Assembly (NCBI GenBank): GCA_003577245.1
Contig: QEVS01000007.1
Span: 55,698-119,697 of the forward strand
Source of the DNA: a bacterium
Lineage (GTDB): Bacteria > Chloroflexota > Dehalococcoidia > Tepidiformales > Tepidiformaceae
Length of the DNA: 64,000 bases
Direction: 5' to 3'
The position numbers were made by a program, and so were the translations under genes. The notes beneath the pieces were generated by a model. It was given only the letters and a program-made list of their open reading frames with translations, had not been told where the DNA came from and did no database searches. Position 1 is the first letter of the stretch, and every line of letters starts with the position of its first letter. This document shows positions 27,801 to 33,771 of the stretch, piece after piece.

Positions 27801-29338
27801 ACATCACCGAGTTCCCTTACTGGTCGTTCCTCTTCGCCGACCTGCACCCGCACCTGATGGGGCTGCCCTTCTTCGGGCTCATCGTCGCCCTTTGCGTCGC
27901 TTATGTTGCCAGCGCCGTCGCCGGGTTCGAACGCCAGGCGTGGGCGCTGGCGGTGGCCTTTGGCTGTGCGCTCGGGCTCGTTCGCACGGTCCATACGTGG
28001 GACTTCCCAACGGCCACGCTGCTCACCGTGGCGGCGATCACAGCGGGGCAGCTGCTGGCGCCGGGCCGGCGAGACCTGCGCTGGTGGCGGGCCGTGGGGC
28101 ACCTCGTGGTGGCAGGCGCGGTGCTCATGGTGGCGTTCGCGCCCTTCACCCGCCATTTCGAGGTGTTCAACAGCGGACTTGAGCGTTCCCCGGAGACCAC
28201 GAAGGCCCACCAGTACTTTGCCCACTTCGGGCTCTTCGTGGTGGTCGCCCTCGCCTTCCTGGCCGTGCGCTTCCATGAAGAGCTCCGCGAGCGGCAGGGC
28301 AAACCCGGTCGCAATCCGGCGCTCGCAATGCTTGCAGGACCGGTCGAGGTGGGAGCCCTGGCGTTGTTCGCCGCCGGGCTGGCAACCTTCACGTGGCGGT
28401 TCGGGCTCACTGTCATTGCGCTGAGCGCCCTGCTTGCCTTCTTCCTTGGGAACCTGCTCTGGCTGGAGTGGCGCCGGCGCGAGCGCGACATTCCGAGGCT
28501 TCTCGCGACCGGGCTGTTCGGCCTCGCCTTCGCCATCGCTGCAGGAGTGGATGTGGTGACGGTGAGGAACGACATCGAGCGCATGAACACGGTCTTCAAG
28601 TTCTCGCTGCAGGCATGGCAGCTCTTTGCCATTGCCGGGGCGTACGGAAGCTGGTACGTGCTCCGCTACCTGTGGGAGGTCGACACCTGGCGCCTGAGGC
28701 CGCGCCCCGGGCGAGCAACGGCCGCGGTCCTGGCCGCTCTGACGGCTGTGGTGCTGCTGACGGGGGCATCCGTCTTCGTGGTCGAAGGTACCCCCGCGCG
28801 CGAGAAGGCACGTTTCGCGGACCTCCCGCGGGGGCTCGACGGGCTGGCCTATCTCCGGGCGGGTGTGTTCGTGGAGGACCGTGGTACTCCCAATCAGTCC
28901 GATGACGTGGCCATCCGGCTGGCCGATGACGAGCCGCTCATCCGCTGGCTGCGCGAGAACGTGGATGGCTCGCCGGTGATCGTGGAAGCCGTTGGGCCGC
29001 TCTACCACTGGACGGGGCGAATCTCGGTGAACACCGGCCTTCCCACGGTCGCCGGCTGGGACTGGCACCAGGTTCAGCAGCGATGGGACTACGCGGGCCT
29101 GGTCAACGAACGGCGCATCGAAACCCAGAAGTTCTTCACGGACTCCGACACCGCTTCGGCGGAGCGCTACCTCCGCAAGTACGGGGTCCGTTATGTCGTT
29201 ATGGGCACCGAGGAGCGCGCCATGGGGAGCGACGCCGGGCTGGCGAAGTTCAGCCAGATGCCCGCGCTGCGCGAGGTGTTTCGCTCCGGCGAATACGCGA
29301 TCTACGAGGTGGACCAGGCGCAACTTGCGCCCCCGTAG
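24857..29338 (+). CDS. giant DUF2298 (Chloroflexi/archaeal YYY) membrane protein, GT39-like N-terminal half
   Basis: 1493 residues, among the largest in the window. Up to about 20 hydrophobic segments are distributed along the chain. Residues about 15-480 resemble GT39/PMT-type polyprenol-dependent glycosyltransferases: acidic residues after the first helix (FHGLDWDRP, HPDERALS) and many helices. Residues about 690-1480 are the DUF2298/YYY region, whose signature YYY occurs in TMNYYYMGW and whose His/Asp-rich loop is WHHPQGGEKPMEL. TTG at 24833 is an alternative start 8 codons earlier; the ATG has AGAGG close by. Probably a membrane glycosyltransferase using a lipid-linked sugar. Substrate unknown. 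Confidence 0.85.
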   Translation: MRRGRWAAANVWRWPLALTLILLLGAAVRFHGLDWDRPAGASAPLQMHPDERALSFVADRTDWPDGIGGYFDTARSPLNPYNSPETHSYVYGTFPLVLVKGVATLAGDDPAGRGNSYDRTVEWGRAVTAVFDVGTIALVFALGAYLFGLRAGLLGSLFYALAVLPTQLAHFWTMDPYVTFFGVATLLLSAMTVTSERWWARGGLTLLLGLAVGLGLASKVTAWPLALAPVLATGIRIGLRDFPGLGLRWRGQPRAPGGFWTTDLALLSLTAVTAMLVFRVAQPYAFEGPGFFDMAISARWRADIEGEIDRQNGNASFPPFVQFAGRPAVLWPLQNMVFFGLGPALGAAAWISLAGAAVFMFKRRELACLLPLALAMAVFAFQGPRFVAWMRYFAPMYPVLCLFAGWGLLALQRWCAERKGQAVFFQGRGQIPSRLLKWGATGALLATIGATALWAAAFQNVYRSEHPRIQASRWIFQNVPAGAAITTELWDDTLPYPLPGTTWGGYRIVETEPYETDSIAKVEKLVRGVPATGRMGLDDADYISISSNRVRDSVPRLERKYPATIRYYELLDSGELGFDLVATFKVRPSLFGVRIDDSGAEESFTVYDHPEVRIYKKSDRWDPDRAVELLNEAHPERAIDLLPKQGRTNGLQFTAGQGQVQQQGGTFRDVFDPGGRASSIPWLWWLLWLELAAFAVLPWASWLFRALPDRGYGLSKLLGFAAVALPTWLLVAWGAVRFSGELAWGVYAALVATGLTLGVLRRRTLFEEARQRWPAWLAMEAVFLLAFFGFLALRYWNPDLWHHPQGGEKPMELAYLTAVARSTEMPPYDPWFAGGTMNYYYMGWFFLAVPMRALRIVPEIAFNLGVPTFAALAASVAASAAYNLAALSRTGADAVRSHRRGSAIAAGVAGAVLLVAIGNLDGGHQLIEQLQSVNTWTALEGTPVLGGAVGLAGGAWQALVHGAGLPPFDWWRSSRIHIGSIDITEFPYWSFLFADLHPHLMGLPFFGLIVALCVAYVASAVAGFERQAWALAVAFGCALGLVRTVHTWDFPTATLLTVAAITAGQLLAPGRRDLRWWRAVGHLVVAGAVLMVAFAPFTRHFEVFNSGLERSPETTKAHQYFAHFGLFVVVALAFLAVRFHEELRERQGKPGRNPALAMLAGPVEVGALALFAAGLATFTWRFGLTVIALSALLAFFLGNLLWLEWRRRERDIPRLLATGLFGLAFAIAAGVDVVTVRNDIERMNTVFKFSLQAWQLFAIAGAYGSWYVLRYLWEVDTWRLRPRPGRATAAVLAALTAVVLLTGASVFVVEGTPAREKARFADLPRGLDGLAYLRAGVFVEDRGTPNQSDDVAIRLADDEPLIRWLRENVDGSPVIVEAVGPLYHWTGRISVNTGLPTVAGWDWHQVQQRWDYAGLVNERRIETQKFFTDSDTASAERYLRKYGVRYVVMGTEERAMGSDAGLAKFSQMPALREVFRSGEYAIYEVDQAQLAPP

Positions 29339-29390
29339 GAGTGTTCGCGCCACCGGGGAGCGAGTAGTATCCACGGGGACGGCACTCGAA

Positions 29391-30569
29391 GTGAGCACAC
29401 CACAGCGCCAGCGGTCAGCGCTGCCCGCGGACCGGTCTCACGGGGCCCGGCACGACGGCCCGGCGGTCCGCTCTCGCCCGCCAGCACTCGCTGCCCGCCG
29501 CAGCCCTGCCGTGGACCACGGGCATGGCGAACCGAGGGTGCGGATTCCGTGGCTGCAGCAATCGCTGGGCAACGCACGCGTGGCGCGACTGGTGGTACAG
29601 CGCGACCCCGTCCCGGCGGACGTCACCTACGAACCGGCACGAGACACGGCAAGCTACGTGGAGCTTGTCCGCGCGCTGGAGCGGCAGTTCCCCGAGCGCA
29701 CGCCGCGCCAGGTCCTTGCGATGCTGCGCCAGGTGTACTACGGGATGCCCTGGAGCGCGGACACCACATCGCAGTGGCAGGAAGTCCTTCCCGCCAGCCC
29801 CCGGCCCGGTGACCCCCGGAGGAGGGCCGGGTCGGGAACCGGTTCGCTTTTCGAAGCGCTGCGGCGCAGCCAGGGGTCCATCCCCGGCCTCGACATCGCA
29901 CATGTGTTCGCCGGCCTGGAAGCGTTGCTCAATCCCACGGCACAGGTTGAGCTTGAAGTGCTGGGCCCGAACGTGGTGGTTGCCATGCCCAACACCGAGT
30001 TCGCTACCTGGGGAGGCGACCTGGGCTCCGCCGCCGGCCAGGCGCTGGCCGACCCGGATATCGGAGCCTCGCAGAGAAGCGACCGGGAGTACTTCAACGA
30101 CAAGGCCTCGGCCGACGACCTTGAGGGCAACATTGATGCCTATGGCATTGTGCGCGGGGCTGGCGGCCGCTCCGGGCTCGGCCGGGCGCTCGCCGGGGGC
30201 GGAACGCCGCCTGCGCAGGGGACCCGGGTATCCGAGATCCTTGCCCAGTACTACGGGCAGGGGTCCTCCCGGCTTGCCACTGCTCACACCAATCGCTACC
30301 GGGACTTCGCCGCATCCATCGGGGGCAGGGTGGAAGGCAACCGGATTGCCAATCGCGAAGACCTTGTTCTCACCATCGCGCCGCGCGTCGGCTCGTTCGC
30401 CCGGGTCTGGTACTGGAAAGAGTACAAGCGCGTTCACGGCGCCGTGCAAACTGCCGCCGCCTACACGGTGAGGGACCCGGTAGTTACGGTCCTGGCGACT
30501 CTGAAGTCGCAGATCATGGTTCGCTTTTTCCTGCAATGGGTGGAGCAGCGCCTGGCCGGTGGCGGATAG
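29391..30569 (+). CDS. protein with eCIS-cargo-like LQxSLGN N-terminal motif; unknown C-terminal domain
   Basis: 392 residues from GTG 29391. Residues 1-50 are low-complexity and Arg/Pro-rich. Then IPWLQQSLGNARVARLV appears, which resembles the LQRxxGNxAVxRL motif found just before or inside DUF4157 proteins encoded with extracellular contractile injection systems (family knowledge). The rest (about 75-390) is not recognised and contains no HExxH protease motif. A region rich in Asp/Gly (DDLEGNIDAYGIV) recalls the central part of other such cargoes. There is no signal peptide. No eCIS structural genes are in view. Function unknown; toxin or effector is only a hypothesis. Confidence 0.6.
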   Translation: MSTPQRQRSALPADRSHGARHDGPAVRSRPPALAARRSPAVDHGHGEPRVRIPWLQQSLGNARVARLVVQRDPVPADVTYEPARDTASYVELVRALERQFPERTPRQVLAMLRQVYYGMPWSADTTSQWQEVLPASPRPGDPRRRAGSGTGSLFEALRRSQGSIPGLDIAHVFAGLEALLNPTAQVELEVLGPNVVVAMPNTEFATWGGDLGSAAGQALADPDIGASQRSDREYFNDKASADDLEGNIDAYGIVRGAGGRSGLGRALAGGGTPPAQGTRVSEILAQYYGQGSSRLATAHTNRYRDFAASIGGRVEGNRIANREDLVLTIAPRVGSFARVWYWKEYKRVHGAVQTAAAYTVRDPVVTVLATLKSQIMVRFFLQWVEQRLAGGG

Positions 30570-30590
30570 CCCCACACAGCCAGGGGCCGG

Positions 30591-30596
30591 TAGACT
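30591..30596 (+). promoter_or_regulatory. -10 hexamer TAGACT for ffh
   Basis: TAGACT ends 6 nt before the GTG at 30603, giving a leaderless arrangement. No -35 seen. Confidence 0.45.
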
Positions 30597-30602
30597 CTGG
30601 GT

Positions 30603-31928
30603 GTGTTTGAATCGTTGACCGATAAGCTCCAGGGCGCCTTCAAGCGGTTCGGGAGCAGGGGCGTCGTTACCGAAGCGGACCTGGACCAGGCGCTACGCGA
30701 AGTGCGCATGGCCATGCTCGAAGCGGATGTGAACTTCAAGGTCGTGCGTGAGTTCACGTCGCGAGTCAAAGAGAAGGCTCTCGGCGCGCAGGTGTTGCGA
30801 AGCCTTACCCCGGCCCAGCAGGTGATCGGCATCGTCCACGACGAGCTCGTGGAACTGCTGGGCGGCGAGGCTCCCCGGCTGGAGTCCGCGTCCAAACCGC
30901 CGACGGTGCTGATGGTGGTTGGCCTCCAGGGTTCAGGCAAGACAACCAGCATCGCCAAGCTTGCCAACCTCCTGAAGAAGGAAGGGCAGCGCCCGCTCGT
31001 GGTCGCCTGTGACGTTTATCGTCCCGCGGCCGTGGACCAGCTGGTGACGCTCGCCCGGCAGCTCGACATCCCTTGCCACGAAGAGGGAACGGCTGCGAAA
31101 CCCGCCCAGATCGCCGCCAACGGCCTGGACAAGGCGCGCCGGATGAACTGCACCCATGTGCTGGTGGATACCGCCGGCCGCCTTCACATCGACGAGGAGA
31201 TGATGTCGGAGGTGGCGGGCCTGCGGCAGCAGCTGGGGCCCCAGGAGGTGCTCTTCGTCGCCGACGCGATGGCCGGCCAGGATGCTGTCACCGCCGCCAG
31301 GGAGTTCCACGAAAAGGTCGGCATCACGGGGCTCGTGCTCACCAAGATGGACGGTGACGCCCGCGGTGGTGCTGCGCTCAGCATCCGCCAGGTGACCGGG
31401 GTGCCGGTGAAGTTCATCGGCGTGGGCGAGAAGGCCGAGGCCCTGGAGCCGTTCCATCCCGACCGGATGGCCGGCCGCATCCTCGGGATGGGCGACATGA
31501 TGACGCTCATCGAGCGAGCTCGCCTCGAGATGGGCGACGAGGACACCGACAAGTTCGGCGAGAAGTTCAAGAAGGGCACGTTCGACCTGCAGGACTTCCT
31601 CGAACAGCTTCGGAAGGTGCGCCGCATGGGCCCCCTTGGTCAGCTGGTCCAGATGCTGCCGGGCTTCAACCGCATCAAGGCCCAGCTCAACGTGGACGAC
31701 ATCGACGACCGCTTCTTCAAGCAGGCCGAGGCGATTGTGCTTTCGATGACACCATGGGAACGGCGCCACCCCGACAGGATCGATGGGAAGCGCCGGAAGC
31801 GCATCGCGCGCGGGAGCGGCACCGATGCTTCCCAGGTGAACCAGGTGCTCAAGCAGTTCTTCGAAGCCCGGAAGATCGCCAAGAGCATCGCCACGGGGAA
31901 GTTCCCTGCGCTCCCGGGGATGCGGTAG
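30603..31928 (+). CDS. ffh: signal recognition particle GTPase Ffh
   Basis: 441 residues. N domain (1-85), G domain (about 95-295) with GLQGSGKTTS, DTAGRLH and TKMDGDARGG, and a methionine-rich M domain (300-441) with RIARGSGT. Binds 4.5S RNA and signal sequences and delivers ribosomes to FtsY. Start GTG 30603 begins with a 6-nt gap from a TAGACT -10. It heads an apparent ffh-rpsP-khpA-rimM series, a widely conserved order. Confidence 0.96.
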   Translation: MFESLTDKLQGAFKRFGSRGVVTEADLDQALREVRMAMLEADVNFKVVREFTSRVKEKALGAQVLRSLTPAQQVIGIVHDELVELLGGEAPRLESASKPPTVLMVVGLQGSGKTTSIAKLANLLKKEGQRPLVVACDVYRPAAVDQLVTLARQLDIPCHEEGTAAKPAQIAANGLDKARRMNCTHVLVDTAGRLHIDEEMMSEVAGLRQQLGPQEVLFVADAMAGQDAVTAAREFHEKVGITGLVLTKMDGDARGGAALSIRQVTGVPVKFIGVGEKAEALEPFHPDRMAGRILGMGDMMTLIERARLEMGDEDTDKFGEKFKKGTFDLQDFLEQLRKVRRMGPLGQLVQMLPGFNRIKAQLNVDDIDDRFFKQAEAIVLSMTPWERRHPDRIDGKRRKRIARGSGTDASQVNQVLKQFFEARKIAKSIATGKFPALPGMR

Positions 31929-31964
31929 CAACGCCAACCCGGCGCATACCGCAGTAATGCGCTA

Positions 31965-32007
31965 GCATTGCAGCGATACAGCGAATGCAATGCCCGCGCT
32001 GGCGGGC
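31965..32007 (+). other. overlapping inverted repeats in the rpsP leader
   Basis: GCATTGC (31965-31971) pairs with GCAATGC (31987-31993), and GCCCGC (31992-31997) pairs with GCGGGC (32002-32007, 4-nt loop). The two structures share 31992-31993, so they are mutually exclusive. The second hairpin ends 5 nt before the AAGGAG ribosome site of rpsP. Possible translational control; the first arm may fall in a TAGCAT -10 (31963-31968). Confidence 0.35.
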
Positions 32008-32022
32008 TTCCAAGGAGTGCAT

Positions 32023-32295
32023 ATGATCCGGATTCGACTGCGGCGCGTTGGCAAGAAGCGGCAGCCCTACTACCGCCTGGTGGTGGCCCAGAAGGAAGCG
32101 AAGCGCGATGGCGCCTTCCTCGAAACCCTCGGCTCGTACGACCCGCACGCCAATCCGCCGTCGATTCAGCTGGATGAGGCGAAGACGCGGGAGTGGCTGA
32201 CCAAAGGCGCCCAGCCTTCGGAGGCGGCCGAGAAGATACTCCGCAGGGCAGGTATTGTCGCAGGCGCCGCCGCCGCGCCGGCAAAGGACGCCTGA
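32023..32295 (+). CDS. rpsP: 30S ribosomal protein S16
   Basis: 90 residues from ATG 32023, which has an AAGGAG 6 nt upstream. IRIRLRRVGKKRQPYYRLVV opens with the conserved S16 N-terminus (IRLRRVGKK), and LGSYDP follows. S16 is essential for 30S assembly. The C-terminus is extended by an Ala-rich tail ending in APAKDA. Two bp separate it from khpA. Confidence 0.95.
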   Translation: MIRIRLRRVGKKRQPYYRLVVAQKEAKRDGAFLETLGSYDPHANPPSIQLDEAKTREWLTKGAQPSEAAEKILRRAGIVAGAAAAPAKDA

Positions 32296-32297
32296 CC

Positions 32298-32540
32298 GTG
32301 GCCTCGATGATGGCAGGCGTTGTCGAGTACGTCGCCAAGGGACTGGTCGACGACCCCGAATCGGTCAGTGTCAGCGAGCGCGACGAGGGTGGTCGCGTGG
32401 TCGTTCGCCTTGACGTGGCCGAGGACGACTGGGGCAAGGTGATCGGCAAGGGCGGCCGCATCGCCGCCGCCATGCGTTCGCTGCTGAAAGTAGCCGCCGT
32501 GCAGGAAGACGTGCGCGCCTCCCTGGAGATTGGCGACTGA
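32298..32540 (+). CDS. khpA: KH-domain RNA-binding protein KhpA
   Basis: 80 residues from GTG 32298. A single KH fold with the VIGKGGRIAAAMR GxxG loop (GKGG), preceded by VEYVAKGLVDDPESV. KhpA pairs with KhpB in many Gram-positive bacteria and binds small RNAs. Location between rpsP and rimM is the standard one. The stop TGA (32538-32540) overlaps a CTG codon (32537) that could be a start of rimM. Confidence 0.93.
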   Translation: MASMMAGVVEYVAKGLVDDPESVSVSERDEGGRVVVRLDVAEDDWGKVIGKGGRIAAAMRSLLKVAAVQEDVRASLEIGD

Positions 32541-32662
32541 CGCCGGAAGGCTCCCCGGCGGCCGGCAGTCCCGGGAGCGGAGCGCCCCGGAGACGCTCCC
32601 GCCCTCCCCGTAGACGAAATCAGCTCTTTCCCGAACCAAGAGAGGGGTTCACCGCCCTGGGA

Positions 32663-33142
32663 GTGGTGAGCCGCGCCCACGGCATTGCGGGCGAGCTTCG
32701 GGTTTCAGCCTTCAATCCTGGCGCCCCGAACATGCAGCGCGGGCGCCGCGTGTACATTACGGGCCACCGCTACACCGTCCTCCGGGCCCGGCCCGACCAG
32801 GACGCCTGGCTCCTGCAGCTCGCGGGCATCGAGAACCGCAACAGCGCTGAAGAGCTCGCCGGGGAGCTAATCGAAGCAGCAGACGGCGACGTGCGCCGCG
32901 AGGACTCGGACTCCTACTTCCTCCACGAGCTAGTCGGCCTCCGGGTCGTCACCGTCGACGGCCGCGAGCTGGGAACGGTCACGGAGGTGCTACAGACCGG
33001 CGCGAATGACGTCTACATCGCCACCGGCCCAACTGGCGAGGTGCTCATCCCCGCCATCGGCGAGGTGGTGGAAGGGATCGACATCGGCGCCGGCATAATG
33101 CGCATTACACCTTTGGCGGGAATGCTGGACGAATCGCAATAA
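32663..33142 (+). CDS. rimM: ribosome maturation factor RimM (start uncertain)
   Basis: 159 residues from GTG 32663, the only canonical start in the frame. RimM assists 30S head assembly and binds S19. SRAHGIAGELRV is the N-terminal beta-barrel and the C-terminal PRC barrel contains FLHELVGLRVVTVDGRELG, given here as FLHELVGLRV. The family normally starts before the residues ALG that lie just upstream of this GTG, so the true start may be earlier. Two near-cognate starts fit: CTG 32657 with AGAGGGG 9 nt before, or CTG 32537 overlapping the khpA stop with GGAG 8 nt before. The upstream extension has lower GC at third positions, so it is undecided. Confidence 0.85.
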   Translation: MVSRAHGIAGELRVSAFNPGAPNMQRGRRVYITGHRYTVLRARPDQDAWLLQLAGIENRNSAEELAGELIEAADGDVRREDSDSYFLHELVGLRVVTVDGRELGTVTEVLQTGANDVYIATGPTGEVLIPAIGEVVEGIDIGAGIMRITPLAGMLDESQ

Positions 33143-33146
33143 TCCA

Positions 33147-33175
33147 TTGAAACCCTCTATAGGGCGGACTACACT
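33147..33175 (+). promoter_or_regulatory. strong sigma70-type promoter before the 56-residue zinc protein
   Basis: -35 TTGAAA (33147-33152), spacer of 17 nt, -10 TACACT (33170-33175). This is among the best consensus matches in the window. The start would be near 33182, leaving a GC-rich leader of about 75 nt before ATG 33257. Confidence 0.65.
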
Positions 33176-33256
33176 GGCCCGGGCGCCGATGGCTGGAGCC
33201 GGTTTGAGGGGCCGGCGTCGGCGGCCGGGTAACACCAAGTCGAGAGGGGTTCCTGA

Positions 33257-33427
33257 ATGTCCAAGGCCGAAGCACTTCAGCTGGTCGGAGACTGCGTCCA
33301 CCATTGGGTTCTCGAGTCGCCGCGGGGCGAACTGACGCCAGGACGCTGCAAGAAGTGCGGGAAGGAAAAGGAGTTCACGGGAGAGACCAGCTACCGGATT
33401 GGCCGGGGCTCGGCGCACCGGAGCTAA
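33257..33427 (+). CDS. 56-residue CVHHW zinc-ribbon-like protein
   Basis: Small gene from ATG 33257, with GAGAGGGG 9 nt upstream. The product has GDCVHHWVLESPRGEL (Cys13, His15-His16) and CKKCG (Cys31, Cys34) followed by KEKEF. Cys/His plus CxxC spaced by about 17 residues is a plausible zinc site. Similar short HHW...CKxCG proteins are common in Chloroflexota and Actinobacteria as far as I recall; no function is known. It has a near-consensus promoter of its own. Confidence 0.75.
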   Translation: MSKAEALQLVGDCVHHWVLESPRGELTPGRCKKCGKEKEFTGETSYRIGRGSAHRS

Positions 33428-33449
33428 CCAAAGCGCCGCAACCACGCAA

Positions 33450-33479
33450 TTGACTCTCGTTCGGGCCGCTTCTTACGAT
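33450..33479 (+). promoter_or_regulatory. promoter for tRNA-Ala
   Basis: -35 TTGACT (33450-33455), 18 nt spacer, -10 TACGAT (33474-33479); the predicted start near 33486 precedes the tRNA 5' end at 33502 by about 16 nt. The -10 lies in the loop of a 10-bp inverted repeat. Confidence 0.6.
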
Positions 33480-33490
33480 GGAAGCGGCCC
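33463..33490. repeat. perfect 10-bp inverted repeat around the tRNA -10 element
   Basis: GGGCCGCTTC (33463-33472) and GAAGCGGCCC (33481-33490) are exact inverted copies separated by 8 nt that hold the TACGAT -10. It could be a terminator for the upstream small gene (but no T run follows), an operator, or simply chance in a GC-rich genome. Confidence 0.6.
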
Positions 33491-33501
33491 AACCCGTTTG
33501 T

Positions 33502-33577
33502 GGGGACATAGCTCAGTTGGGAGAGCGCAGCGTTCGCACTGCTGAGGTCGGGGGTTCGAATCCCCCTGTCTCCACCA
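33502..33577 (+). tRNA. tRNA-Ala (anticodon CGC)
   Basis: Full cloverleaf with encoded CCA (33575-33577). Acceptor stem GGGGACA / TGTCTCC includes the G3:U70 wobble pair, the main identity element for alanyl-tRNA synthetase. D arm GCTC/GAGC, anticodon arm CAGCG-TTCGCAC-TGCTG with anticodon CGC, T arm GGGGG/CCCCC with TTCGAAT. Reads codon GCG, abundant in this GC-rich genome. Confidence 0.97.
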
Positions 33578-33582
33578 CCACC

Positions 33583-33601
33583 CCGCTGCACCCGGCAGCG
33601 G
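33583..33601 (+). terminator. hairpin directly 3' of tRNA-Ala
   Basis: CCGCTGC (33583-33589), 5-nt loop, GCAGCGG (33595-33601): 7 perfect GC-rich pairs beginning 6 nt after the CCA. No T run follows, so it may be a termination or processing hairpin rather than a classical intrinsic terminator. Confidence 0.35.
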
Positions 33602-33771
33602 CGGCCATCGTGGTCCCTCGGAGGGCCATTGAGGGTTTGCAGCCCCTTCCTCATTCCTGGTTCGCGCTTCGAGGTCTGTCTCGAGGCATGAGCCCCGTGT
33701 AGCATGGTCCGCGCCGCCGTGCCGTTGCGCCTGAAGCGTACCGGTCCCTGAACAGCTCAGCGAGACACTTC

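Noticed and set aside
29193..29390. In-frame upstream extension of the eCIS-like gene into the DUF2298 gene
   Set aside because: Would lie inside the coding end of the DUF2298 protein in another frame and is Arg/Cys-rich.
27650..29398. Long minus-strand frame of 582 residues opposite the DUF2298 gene
   Set aside because: Amino-acid composition is Arg/Pro/Gln/His-rich and without any domain; it is the antisense of a well-supported membrane protein, a known artefact in GC-rich genomes.
33478..33702. Short plus-strand frame across the tRNA
   Set aside because: It covers a perfect tRNA-Ala cloverleaf; such frames (GDIAQLGERS) are a known artefact of tRNA sequences.
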